From assembly GCF_018687755.1 (NCBI RefSeq), contig NZ_CP061305.1, forward strand, positions 557,099-621,098: a stretch of 64,000 bases of DNA. Reading direction: 5' to 3'. This document shows, one piece after another, positions 26,754-35,699 of this stretch; position 1 is the stretch's first letter; the number at the start of each line of letters is the position of its first letter. Origin of the DNA: Polynucleobacter sp. JS-Mosq-20-D10. Lineage in GTDB: Bacteria > Pseudomonadota > Gammaproteobacteria > Burkholderiales > Burkholderiaceae. Position numbers and translations under genes: made by a program. The notes beneath the pieces are model-generated. The model was not told where the DNA came from, made no database searches, and was given only the letters and a program-made list of their open reading frames with translations.

Positions 26754-29096
26754 ATGAAGCCAGAAATTTCTCCATCCGCCCCCCCTTCACCAAGTCATTG
26801 GGCTAGTGTTTTAGAGGCTCCTCAATCCCCAGTAAAAGACCTCAACTCCATACTGGCATGGGTCGAGCTTGATCTCGATGGTGAAATGCGCTTTGAGAAA
26901 AGCCTGCTTTGCTTGGTTCCTACGGGTCTATTTTGGAGTGACGGTATTCGCACGGAATTTTGGCCGATTAGCTCTGGAGCCCATCTTTTGCATGGTGATC
27001 ATGCCGGAGTAGGGCATCTCAAGCTGGAGTCTGAGGCTAGTCTGCTGCGACTGTGGTACTTCACTCTGGCTGTCAATCCGCAAGTATTGCGCCTACAGAG
27101 CAGTTTTAGGCAGTTGATCAGGGGTGATCAGCCTAGTAGCGAGCCCGAGGCTTCTGAATACGATAAGCAGGTTTGTCCAGTGTGCTTAAGCCCTAAGCCT
27201 GCCAACTCAGATACTTGCCCAACTTGCGATCCAGAGGAGGATGCCCCTCCATCGACTTGGACTTTATTTAAATTGTGGCGCTTTGCTCGTCCCTATAAAA
27301 AAGAGCTCTTACTAGGCTTTGTCCTGACCTTACTATCAACCGGCGCCACACTGATTCCGCCCTATTTGACGATGCCATTGATGGACCATGTATTGATTCC
27401 ATATGAGAAAGGTAATCCGATCGATTTTGATTTAGCTAGTAAGTACCTCTTCGCTTTATTTGCTGCAGCAATTGTTGCTTGGGGTCTTGGTTGGTGGAAA
27501 ACCTACTTACTTGCATTGGTGAGTGAGCGTATCGGCGCAGATCTACGTAATACAACTTTTGAGCATTTGCTCAAACTGTCTTTGGAGTACTTCGGTGGCA
27601 AAAGAACCGGCGACTTGATTGCACGTATTGGCGCTGAGACAGATCGCATCTGCGTATTCTTATCCTTATACGCTTTAGATTTTGCAACCGATGTCATCAT
27701 GATTACGATGACGGCAGCAATTTTGGTATCAATTGATCCTTTGCTAGCATTGGTCACTTTGGCGCCATTGCCATTTATCGTGTGGATGATTCATGTGGTG
27801 CGAGATAAGTTGCGATTTGGTTTTGAAAAGATTGATCGCGTTTGGTCTGAAGTAACCAACATCTTGGCTGATACGATTCCAGGAATTCGGGTAGTCAAAG
27901 CCTTCGCTCAAGAAGATCGTGAACTCAAACGTTTTGTTGATTCCAACAAACACAATTTGCAAATCAATGATCGCGTCAATCGCGTATGGGGCTTGTTTTC
28001 CCCAACAGTAACGCTATTAACTGAAACGGGTCTATTAGTAGTGTGGGGTTTTGGTATTTGGCAGGTTGCGCACCAAAAGGTCACTGTTGGCGTGTTGATT
28101 GCATTCCTTGCTTATATTGGACGATTCTACATTCGACTCGATTCAATGAGTCGCATCGTTTCGCATACGCAAAAAGCAGCGGCTGGAGCAAAGCGTATTT
28201 TTGATATTTTGGATCATGTCTCGAGTGTTCCTGAGCCAATTAATCCAGCACCTTTGGGTGAAGTGAAGGGCCGAATCTCCTTACGGGGCGTGGGTTTCCG
28301 CTATGGCAACCGTGCGGTTTCTAAAGGGATTGATCTCGATATTGCTCCTGGAGAAATGATTGGCTTAGTCGGTCATAGCGGCTCCGGTAAGAGCACTCTA
28401 GTGAACTTGATTTGCCGCTTCTATGATGTAAGTACTGGTTCGATTACCTTAGATGGGCGCGATATTCGTAGCATCAGAATTGCTGACTATCGCAAGCGTA
28501 TTGGTTTGGTTTTGCAAGAGCCATTTCTATTCTTTGGCACGATTGCAGAAAATATTGCGTATGGAAAGCCAGAGGCTACTCGAGAAGAAATTATTGAGGC
28601 AGCGCGCGCTGCACATGCACATGAATTTATTCTTCGCTTACCACTCGGTTATGACTCATTAGTAGGTGAGCGCGGTCAATCCCTCTCAGGCGGGGAGCGT
28701 CAACGTATTTCAATTGCACGTGCACTGTTGATTAACCCAAGCATTCTGATTTTGGATGAAGCTACCTCATCGGTAGACACCACCACTGAAAAAGAAATTC
28801 AGCGTGCTTTAGACAATCTGGTCAAAGGCCGCACTACGATTGCGATTGCCCATCGCCTCTCTACTTTAAGAAAAGCAGATCGCTTGGTCGTGCTTGATAA
28901 GGGTGAGATCGTGGAGATTGGTTCGCATGATGACTTGATGGATGCACAGGGCGCGTACTACACCTTGTACCAAGCTCAATTGCGCCATGCTGTAGAGTTG
29001 GTTGAGGGTGGTGCCATTGGCGAAAGTATTGACGAAAATGAGCGCAAAGAAGTAGACCTGCAAGTCATTGCTAAAGCAACTGGGGGCGGGGTATGA
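26754..29096 (+). CDS. Cyanophycin-locus ABC transporter, fused permease-ATPase with Cys4 N-terminal extension
   Basis: A 780-residue ABC half-transporter of exporter (type IV) architecture. Residues 1-170 are an unusual soluble extension containing CPVC...CPTC (Cys141, 144, 155, 158), a zinc-ribbon-like spacing. A six-helix permease domain spans about 180-480. The ATPase domain has Walker A GHSGSGKST, signature LSGGERQRIS and Walker B ILILDEATSS. The DUF1854 gene overlaps its stop by 4 bases. Homologues are annotated as cyanophycin-metabolism-associated because they sit beside cphA. The start ATG has no clear ribosome binding site; a TATACT sits about 10 bases before it. Confidence 0.88.
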   Translation: MKPEISPSAPPSPSHWASVLEAPQSPVKDLNSILAWVELDLDGEMRFEKSLLCLVPTGLFWSDGIRTEFWPISSGAHLLHGDHAGVGHLKLESEASLLRLWYFTLAVNPQVLRLQSSFRQLIRGDQPSSEPEASEYDKQVCPVCLSPKPANSDTCPTCDPEEDAPPSTWTLFKLWRFARPYKKELLLGFVLTLLSTGATLIPPYLTMPLMDHVLIPYEKGNPIDFDLASKYLFALFAAAIVAWGLGWWKTYLLALVSERIGADLRNTTFEHLLKLSLEYFGGKRTGDLIARIGAETDRICVFLSLYALDFATDVIMITMTAAILVSIDPLLALVTLAPLPFIVWMIHVVRDKLRFGFEKIDRVWSEVTNILADTIPGIRVVKAFAQEDRELKRFVDSNKHNLQINDRVNRVWGLFSPTVTLLTETGLLVVWGFGIWQVAHQKVTVGVLIAFLAYIGRFYIRLDSMSRIVSHTQKAAAGAKRIFDILDHVSSVPEPINPAPLGEVKGRISLRGVGFRYGNRAVSKGIDLDIAPGEMIGLVGHSGSGKSTLVNLICRFYDVSTGSITLDGRDIRSIRIADYRKRIGLVLQEPFLFFGTIAENIAYGKPEATREEIIEAARAAHAHEFILRLPLGYDSLVGERGQSLSGGERQRISIARALLINPSILILDEATSSVDTTTEKEIQRALDNLVKGRTTIAIAHRLSTLRKADRLVVLDKGEIVEIGSHDDLMDAQGAYYTLYQAQLRHAVELVEGGAIGESIDENERKEVDLQVIAKATGGGV

Positions 29097-29569
29097 GTCA
29101 GCATCAAAAGACATACACGCTAGAGCGTGATGCACTAGGTCGTTTGGTATTGATTGATGCTGCTGGAAATCATCATATTGGCGTCTATCCGGTAAGAGCA
29201 TTTCCGATTACTGCACCAGGTGCCGGAATCTCGATCATGGATCAGTCGGGCAAAGAGTTGTGTTGGTTTGATAATGTCACCAACATACCTGAAGCCGAGT
29301 TAGATCTGATTAAGGAAGAGCTGGCTGCTCGTGAGTTCATGCCTGTAATTGAAAAAATCACCAAGGTATCTACTTTTGCTACCCCCAGTATTTGGGATAT
29401 CGAAACTGATCGCGGCCCCACCAGAATTCGCCTCAAGGGCGAGGAAGATATTCGTCGCATTGCTGGTAATACGCTCCTCATTGCTGATTCCAATGGTCTG
29501 CAATTTTTGATTAAAGATTCCACCCAGCTAGACAAGGTCAGTAAGAAGCTTTTAGATCGATTCCGCTAG
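29093..29569 (+). CDS. Cyanophycin-associated DUF1854 protein
   Basis: A 158-residue cytosolic protein of unknown activity, start overlapping the ABC gene stop (ATGA). It contains the family core with GVYPVRAFPITAPGAGISI near residue 32 and TDRGPTRIRLKGEEDIRRI near residue 105. No signal peptide or membrane helix is visible. The invariable pairing with the ABC transporter and cphA suggests that it is a partner or regulatory subunit of the transporter, which is inference only. Confidence 0.82.
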   Translation: MSQHQKTYTLERDALGRLVLIDAAGNHHIGVYPVRAFPITAPGAGISIMDQSGKELCWFDNVTNIPEAELDLIKEELAAREFMPVIEKITKVSTFATPSIWDIETDRGPTRIRLKGEEDIRRIAGNTLLIADSNGLQFLIKDSTQLDKVSKKLLDRFR

Positions 29570-29749
29570 GTATTGATCCCGCAAAGGCCTTACTAGGGTT
29601 ATTACTTAGGAGTTAGTGTTATCCCTAGCTATTCATTTAATAATTGTTGATAGGTGTCAAGTACTCGCCCCTTGGTTTAAGTAAAAATCCTCACATAACA
29701 AATAGAAGCCAAAGTAATATTGGTATTCAAATTTTTTGGAGGAGCGTTC

Positions 29750-30754
29750 ATGAAAATGAAGTTAAAAGGGGCATTGATTTCCACCGCATTAGCCCTCGGT
29801 GCTACTAGTGTTTCACCTGCTTTCGCTGCCTGGGAACCAACCAAGCCAGTTGAGTTCATCATTCCTGCCGGTCCTGGCGGTGGTGCTGACCAAATGGCCC
29901 GCATGATCCAAGGCATCATTACCAAAAATAATTTGATGAAGCAGGCAGTAATTCCCGTGAACAAGGGTGCAGGTGCAGGAGCTGAAGGATTCTTAGCAAT
30001 GAAAGAGGCTAAAGGCGATCCAAACAAGATCGTGATTACTCTCTCGAATTTGTTTACAACTCCATTAGCAACTGGTGTTCCATTTAATTGGCAGGACATC
30101 ACTCCTGTAGCGATGTTGGCTCTTGACCAATTCGTTTTGTGGGATAACGCTGACAAGCCTTACAAAACAGCCAAAGAATATATTGATGCCGCTAAAGCAG
30201 CTGGCCCAGGTAAATTCAAAATGGGTGGTACTGGCTCTAAGCAAGAAGACCAAATTATTACCGTTGCCCTTGAAAAAGCAACTGGTGCTAAGTTCACTTA
30301 CATCCCATTCAAAGGGGGTGGCGACGTTGCTGTTCAGCTTGTAGGTAATCATATTGATTCTTCTGTGAATAACCCAATTGAAGCGGTTGCTCAATGGCGT
30401 GCTAACAAATTACGTGCCTTGTGTGTATTTGATGACACTCGTATGCCTTATAAAGAGAAAATCACTGCTACACAATCTTGGTATGACGTTCCAACTTGTA
30501 AAGAGGCAGGCGTAAAAACTGACTACGTGATGTTGCGCGGTATTTTCATGGCTCCAGGCGTAACTCAAGAGCAGGTTGATTTTTATATCGACTTGTTCAA
30601 AAAAGTGCGTGCTACACCAGAGTGGAAAAAGTTTATGGCTGATGGCGCATTCAACCAGACATTTATGACTGGTAAAGAGTTTAGAAATTGGCTCACATTA
30701 AACGAAGCTTTACATAAGCAGTTAATGACTGAAGCTGGCTTTTTGGCTAAATAA
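29750..30754 (+). CDS. tctC: Tripartite tricarboxylate transporter substrate-binding protein (Bug family)
   Basis: Periplasmic receptor that captures a carboxylate for TctBA. A Sec signal peptide ends around ATSVSPAFA (about residue 27), followed by the Bug ligand loop PAGPGGGADQMAR. 334 residues. The frame opens at 29720 but the ATG at 29750 is preceded by GGAGGAG at ideal spacing. A hairpin with a T run sits after the stop and before tctB. The ligand is not determinable. Confidence 0.92.
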   Translation: MKMKLKGALISTALALGATSVSPAFAAWEPTKPVEFIIPAGPGGGADQMARMIQGIITKNNLMKQAVIPVNKGAGAGAEGFLAMKEAKGDPNKIVITLSNLFTTPLATGVPFNWQDITPVAMLALDQFVLWDNADKPYKTAKEYIDAAKAAGPGKFKMGGTGSKQEDQIITVALEKATGAKFTYIPFKGGGDVAVQLVGNHIDSSVNNPIEAVAQWRANKLRALCVFDDTRMPYKEKITATQSWYDVPTCKEAGVKTDYVMLRGIFMAPGVTQEQVDFYIDLFKKVRATPEWKKFMADGAFNQTFMTGKEFRNWLTLNEALHKQLMTEAGFLAK

Positions 30755-30773
30755 TTTAAAGGCCTATAGAGTA

Positions 30774-30802
30774 GAACCTCCGATTGGGGGTCCTATTTTT
30801 TA
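30774..30802 (+). terminator. Intercistronic hairpin after tctC
   Basis: Stem ACCTCC / GGGGGT with loop GATT (one G-U pair), followed by CCTATTTTTT. It lies inside the tctC-tctB gap, where a leaky terminator would give more binding protein than permease. Confidence 0.55.
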
Positions 30803-30841
30803 AGTACCCGTATGAATCAACTTTAATTAGTGAATAAAAAA

Positions 30842-31369
30842 ATGTCTGAACAAGTTAATAACTCAAATCAAGAATCAGCAATTAGCGTAAGAGCGATGGA
30901 TGTGATTACTGCCCTCCTGTTTATCGCGGTAGGTCTAGTGGTGATGGTTGGCAGCCTGAAGTTAGGCGCCAGTTGGGGTGCTGATGGTCCCGAAGCCGGA
31001 TATTTTCCTTTCTATATTAGTTTGATTATTTTGCTTTCAAGCACGGTAACCCTCTATCAAGCTGCAATCGTCAATAAGAAAAAGAAAACAGAGTCATTTG
31101 TAGACATTGAGCCCCTAAAGCAAGTTATGGCTGTGCTTTTACCAGCAATTGTTTTTGTGTTGGGCGTGCAATTAATTGGTATTTACGTTGCTTCAGCCGT
31201 TTACATCGCGATATTCATGGTTTGGTTGGGAAAATATCCAATCTGGAAAGCAGTCGCTGTGTCTGTTGGAGTGAGTGCTGCCCTCTACCTCATGTTTGAA
31301 TTCTGGTTTCAGGTTCCATTGCCACATGGCTCATGGTTCAATCCGCTCGAGTTCATTGGCGTGCAATAA
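30842..31369 (+). CDS. tctB: Tripartite tricarboxylate transporter small permease TctB
   Basis: Four-helix membrane subunit, about 175 residues. Helices are visible around residues 18-40, 55-72, 95-115 and 120-150. The GPEAGYFPFYISL segment between the first two helices is typical of TctB. The start is uncertain: a GTG at 30830 and the ATG at 30842 are in frame and neither has a clear ribosome binding site; the ATG is chosen. It is followed by tctA in 44 bases. Confidence 0.88.
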   Translation: MSEQVNNSNQESAISVRAMDVITALLFIAVGLVVMVGSLKLGASWGADGPEAGYFPFYISLIILLSSTVTLYQAAIVNKKKKTESFVDIEPLKQVMAVLLPAIVFVLGVQLIGIYVASAVYIAIFMVWLGKYPIWKAVAVSVGVSAALYLMFEFWFQVPLPHGSWFNPLEFIGVQ

Positions 31370-31413
31370 AAAACAATAACTATTAAAAGAGATTAGAAAA
31401 GAAGGAGTCCAAG

Positions 31414-32913
31414 TTGGAAGAAATTAACGCTCTATTCAGCGGCTTTGCCGTTGCAATGACGCCCTTTAACTTATTGCTGATGCTTGTTGGCGTAACACTC
31501 GGTGTGATTATTGGTGTATTGCCTGGTTTGGGTGGTGCTAACGGAATTGCGATTCTGTTGCCATTGACTTTCACAATGCCGCCAACCTCCGCGATCATCA
31601 TGCTCTCCTGTATTTACTGGGGCGCATTGTTTGGTGGTGCAATTACATCTGTACTCTTCAATATCCCGGGCGAGCCTTGGTCTGTTGCGACAACCTTTGA
31701 TGGTTATCCAATGGCACGTAATGGAAAAGCTGGCGAGGCATTAACTGCAGCGTTCACATCTTCATTTGTCGGCGCTTTCTTCGCAATTGTGATGATTACC
31801 TTCTTGGCACCATTGGTTGCGAAATTTGCACTCCAATTCGGTCCGCCAGAGTTTTTCTCGGTTTACCTTCTCACCTTCTGTAGTTTTGTGGGTATGAATA
31901 AAGGTTCGCCATTCAAAACCATCTCCGCCATGATGTTGGGCTTTGCCTTGGCTACCGTTGGTATGGATACCGTGACAGGTCAGTTGCGCTTAACTTTTGG
32001 AAATCCAGAGTTAATGCGTGGATTTGACTTCTTGATCGCTGTGATCGGTTTGTTTGGTATCGGTGAGATTCTGCTTTCGATGGAAGAGGGCTTGGCTTTC
32101 CAAGGTGCCGCAGCAAAGATTCGCGGTAAGGTTGTTTGGGAAACTTGGAAGCAGTTGCCAAAATATTGGGCTACTTCATTGCGTAGTTGCCTAATCGGTT
32201 GCTGGATGGGTATCACCCCAGGTGGTGCAACTCCTGCGTCTTTCATGGCTTACGGTGTAGCGAAGCGCGTATCTAAGGATGGCGACAAGTTTGGTACCGG
32301 CAAGATGGAAGGTATCGTTGCTCCAGAGACAGCAGCTCACGCTGCAGGTACAGCGGCACTTCTCCCAATGCTGTCTTTGGGTATCCCTGGATCGCCAACT
32401 GCGGCCGTATTGCTAGGTGGCCTGTTGATTTGGGGTCTGCAACCTGGTCCATTGCTTTTCGTTGAGAAGCCAGACTTTGTTTGGGGCTTGATTGCCAGTA
32501 TGTATTTGGGTAACTTGGCAGGCTTGTTTGTTGTATTAACCTGCGTGCCATTGTTTGCCTCTATTTTGAGAATTCCATTCTCAATTATTGCGCCAGTCAT
32601 TATTGTGATTTGCGCGGTAGGTGCCTACACCGTTCACAATGCCATGTTTGATGTTTGGTTGATGTTGGGCTTTGGTGTTATTGGTTATGTATTCAAAAAA
32701 CTTGATTATCCAATGGCGCCAATGGTGTTGGCTTTGGTGTTGGGTGATCGTGCAGAAGACTCATTCCGTCAATCCATGTTGTTCTCACAAGGTAGCTTAG
32801 ATATTTTCTTCTCTAACTACTTGGTAGGTGCGATCACTACATTGGCTTTGGTATTGTTGTTCTGGCCATTGATTGGTAAGTTCATTGGCAAGAAAAAGGT
32901 GGCTGCAGCATAA
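31414..32913 (+). CDS. tctA: Tripartite tricarboxylate transporter large permease TctA
   Basis: Main permease, 499 residues and 11-12 helices. The two family signatures are clear: GVLPGLGGANGIAILLPLTF near residue 35 (shortened here) and the Gly-rich GITPGGATPASFMAYGVAKR near residue 268. The start is TTG 31414 with GAAGGAG upstream at good spacing. It completes a full tctCBA set, so this system needs no outside component except its regulator, which is not adjacent. Confidence 0.94.
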   Translation: MEEINALFSGFAVAMTPFNLLLMLVGVTLGVIIGVLPGLGGANGIAILLPLTFTMPPTSAIIMLSCIYWGALFGGAITSVLFNIPGEPWSVATTFDGYPMARNGKAGEALTAAFTSSFVGAFFAIVMITFLAPLVAKFALQFGPPEFFSVYLLTFCSFVGMNKGSPFKTISAMMLGFALATVGMDTVTGQLRLTFGNPELMRGFDFLIAVIGLFGIGEILLSMEEGLAFQGAAAKIRGKVVWETWKQLPKYWATSLRSCLIGCWMGITPGGATPASFMAYGVAKRVSKDGDKFGTGKMEGIVAPETAAHAAGTAALLPMLSLGIPGSPTAAVLLGGLLIWGLQPGPLLFVEKPDFVWGLIASMYLGNLAGLFVVLTCVPLFASILRIPFSIIAPVIIVICAVGAYTVHNAMFDVWLMLGFGVIGYVFKKLDYPMAPMVLALVLGDRAEDSFRQSMLFSQGSLDIFFSNYLVGAITTLALVLLFWPLIGKFIGKKKVAAA

Positions 32914-32948
32914 GTAATGAAACACGCTAGAAATAGCGAATTCATAGG

Positions 32949-32975
32949 AAAAAGGGGCGTCAGCCCCTTTTTTCA
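32949..32975 (+). terminator. Intrinsic terminator of tctCBA
   Basis: Stem AAAAAGGGGC / GCCCCTTTTTT with loop GTCA, 35 bases after the tctA stop. Confidence 0.92.
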
Positions 32976-33010
32976 TGGAAAACCTAAAAGTCCGATAAAA
33001 TTCTGAAATC

Positions 33011-33385
33011 ATGAATTTCCGCAAAAACCGCCTCATTCACTGGATTGCTGCCGCAGCCATTGCAATGAGTGCACTTGCGCCAGCAGTTTCTCAAGCGGTA
33101 TCGCTAGCGAAGCATGGTCAGAGTTTTGCAATGGAAATCTGTTCTGCTGATGGCGCTAAGATGCAAATTCAGGTGCAGGGCGATGATCAGGCGAATGAAT
33201 CTGAATCTATGCAGCCTTGCCCATACTGCGTAGCCCACACAAGCATTACTCCATCGTTCAATACGAACCTCACGTTTCGAGCGCCGCAAACACTTGCTTT
33301 GCTGCCACAGCTTTTCTATCAATCACCCAAGCCTCTCGCTGTTTGGATAACACCCCCTTCAGCAGCACCTCCAACAAAAGCCTAA
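33011..33385 (+). CDS. DUF2946 family secreted protein
   Basis: A 124-residue exported protein. Basic start then a hydrophobic signal segment (residues about 10-28, ending near SQAVSLA). The mature part has a single CPYCVAH motif, Cys-x2-Cys followed by His, which is the family's conserved metal-binding-like element, and a Pro-rich end. DUF2946 genes typically precede TonB receptors for copper. The TonB receptor gene starts 77 bases downstream, and the genes below appear to form one transcript. Confidence 0.75.
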   Translation: MNFRKNRLIHWIAAAAIAMSALAPAVSQAVSLAKHGQSFAMEICSADGAKMQIQVQGDDQANESESMQPCPYCVAHTSITPSFNTNLTFRAPQTLALLPQLFYQSPKPLAVWITPPSAAPPTKA

Positions 33386-33461
33386 ATCTTTTTAGGGCAT
33401 AGCCTAGCTATGTAGTTGGCAACCAAATATTGTGTTGTCGTCGTATTGTATGGAGTGATAA

Positions 33462-35699
33462 ATGTTGTTCAAACAAAAGAAAATTAGCGCATGCATTTAC
33501 ATGCTATGTGGATCGGTATTGATATCTAGTGGTGCTCAGGCTCAAATTGCACCACCACCTGATTACGATCAGAAATTGAAGGATTTGGTTGTGAATGCAA
33601 GTAGATCGGATACCCCCTTAGATCGCATGACTTTGAATACAACAGTTCTAACTCCAGAGGCGTTAGAACTCTCTCCTGATCAGACGCCAGATCAGATTCT
33701 AAAGAATGTACCAAGTGTATTTTTAAATGATCAGCCTTACTATGAGAAAGATCCAACAGGTCAAAGTATTAATGTTCGTGGCTTAGGAAATGCCAGAACA
33801 TTGGTTTTGATTGATGGTGCTCCCGCATTAGATCCATTCTATGGAACCGTGCAGTGGAATCAAATCCCTATGTCTTCGGTTGAAAGTATTGAATTAGTTC
33901 GTGGCGGGGTCTCGAGTCTTTGGGGTAATTATGGTATGGGTGGCGTGATCAACGTTAATACAAAGAAAATATCGAACAGTAGAAATGAGGCTTCGGTTAG
34001 TTATGGATCGTATGGGACAGGTAATGTAGCAGTTTCAAAAGATGTTGCACTTTCTGACTCATTTAAGCTTAGATTTTCTGCTGACTATTTCAGTACTGAT
34101 GGATATAGAAATCCAGCCACTATTTCACCAGCTACCCTTTGGCCAAATACAAAAAGGTTGCCCAACGTGGCAAGTGCGCAGCAGGCTCCTCTGCAGCCCG
34201 GCATGTCAAATGCAAGTGCACAAAATTCCAATGTGCGAATGCAGGGTGAGATGAAGTTCAGCCAAAATACAGATGGTTTTTTTAGGGCTGGCTATAGCAC
34301 TATGGCTGACTTAAGTTCAAACTATGCGTTTGCAACAAATTTAATTCAACAAACCAATTTGGCAGCAGGAACAACTACAAGACTGGACATTGACAAAAAA
34401 ATTACAGTTACTGGTTTTTATCAAAACGAAGTATTTAATAAAAATAACGGCGCCACTACCTCAAGTGGATCCAATCCGGCAATTGGCACCCCTTATATAT
34501 CCTCTAATTATCAGGATCCCTCGACAACTGGAGGTGGTTCGGTTCAGTTTACCCATGATATTAAGCAGGCTTTAGTGGAGCAATATATTTTGGCGGTGGA
34601 TGCCAGAACTATTTCCGCATCAAATTTAGCCAATACATTGGCAACCTCGAATACCAGCACCACACAAATCGGACAGTCGAATATTGGTGTTAGTTTTGCC
34701 AAAGGAACTCAAAATTTTTATGGCTTAATGGGGCAGGTCAAGACAACATCAGACATTCCAGTTCAAGCTACCCTATCAGCGCGTGTTGATCAGTATCAAA
34801 GTAGCGTGCCGACTTACTATACTGCAGGGGCAAATGGTTCCAACCCAAGTTTTGTGAATACACCAAATATTGCAGTAACTAAATTTAGCCCAAACTTAGG
34901 CCTGCTCTATAAAGCTACGAATAATTTAAACTTCCGCGCTTCCGCATACCAAGCTTTTCATGCCCCTGGCATGAACAATATGTTGCGTAGCTACGGCTCT
35001 CCTGGTAAGTCTTATAGTTTTGCAAACCCTAATTTGACCCCTGAAAACATGACAGGATATGAAGTTGGTAGCGACTACAGGTGGAATTCTGGATTTATTC
35101 AAGTGACTGGATTTAACAACACCATTAAAAATGCCGTTTATGCAGCAACGCTTGATCAAAATTCAGCTGCTTATTTGGCATTTTGCCCAGTAGGTTCTGC
35201 ATGTAATGGAACATCCGCGTCCTCGTATTCCAATAACCAAAATACCCAAAGCCAAGGTCTGGAATTTCAGGCTCATCATGATATCAATGAGAAATGGTCT
35301 GCTGATGCTGGGTATACCTATACTCGGGCCTATGTTATTTGGAATGCAGCAAGTGTTGCAGCCGCCCTTAATCCATTGAATACACAGCTCGGTGGTGTTC
35401 CTCAGAATATGGGTAATGCTGCCTTGACTTACTACCCAGTTCCAAGAGCGAGTCTAACGGCCAATGTTCGATATATTGGAAATTCTTGGATGGATCCGGC
35501 GCACTCCCTGCCCGTGCCAGCCTATGCAATTATTGGTATGCGAGCAAACTATGAGATAACCCCGCAAGTATCAATCAATGCCTCCGTAGTCAATTTACTC
35601 AATCGACAATACATTACATTCGGCTCCGGTACTTCTCAGACCAGTTATACGATGGGGATGCCACAGGCTATTACCGTTGGCGCGCGTATCATCTTCTAA
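33462..35699 (+). CDS. TonB-dependent outer-membrane receptor, probably for copper
   Basis: 745 residues. Signal peptide ends near SSGAQAQ; the TonB-box-like DLVVNAS follows at about residue 40. The plug domain contains the NVRGLGNARTLVLIDGAP block and ends near GGVINVNTK (about residue 165); the rest is a 22-strand barrel closing in aromatic Phe at the extreme C-terminus (GARIIF). Context with a DUF2946 protein, TlpA and PCuAC points to copper as substrate, similar to OprC/NosA receptors; iron or cobalamin cannot be excluded by sequence. The stop overlaps the next start by one base. Confidence 0.88.
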   Translation: MLFKQKKISACIYMLCGSVLISSGAQAQIAPPPDYDQKLKDLVVNASRSDTPLDRMTLNTTVLTPEALELSPDQTPDQILKNVPSVFLNDQPYYEKDPTGQSINVRGLGNARTLVLIDGAPALDPFYGTVQWNQIPMSSVESIELVRGGVSSLWGNYGMGGVINVNTKKISNSRNEASVSYGSYGTGNVAVSKDVALSDSFKLRFSADYFSTDGYRNPATISPATLWPNTKRLPNVASAQQAPLQPGMSNASAQNSNVRMQGEMKFSQNTDGFFRAGYSTMADLSSNYAFATNLIQQTNLAAGTTTRLDIDKKITVTGFYQNEVFNKNNGATTSSGSNPAIGTPYISSNYQDPSTTGGGSVQFTHDIKQALVEQYILAVDARTISASNLANTLATSNTSTTQIGQSNIGVSFAKGTQNFYGLMGQVKTTSDIPVQATLSARVDQYQSSVPTYYTAGANGSNPSFVNTPNIAVTKFSPNLGLLYKATNNLNFRASAYQAFHAPGMNNMLRSYGSPGKSYSFANPNLTPENMTGYEVGSDYRWNSGFIQVTGFNNTIKNAVYAATLDQNSAAYLAFCPVGSACNGTSASSYSNNQNTQSQGLEFQAHHDINEKWSADAGYTYTRAYVIWNAASVAAALNPLNTQLGGVPQNMGNAALTYYPVPRASLTANVRYIGNSWMDPAHSLPVPAYAIIGMRANYEITPQVSINASVVNLLNRQYITFGSGTSQTSYTMGMPQAITVGARIIF

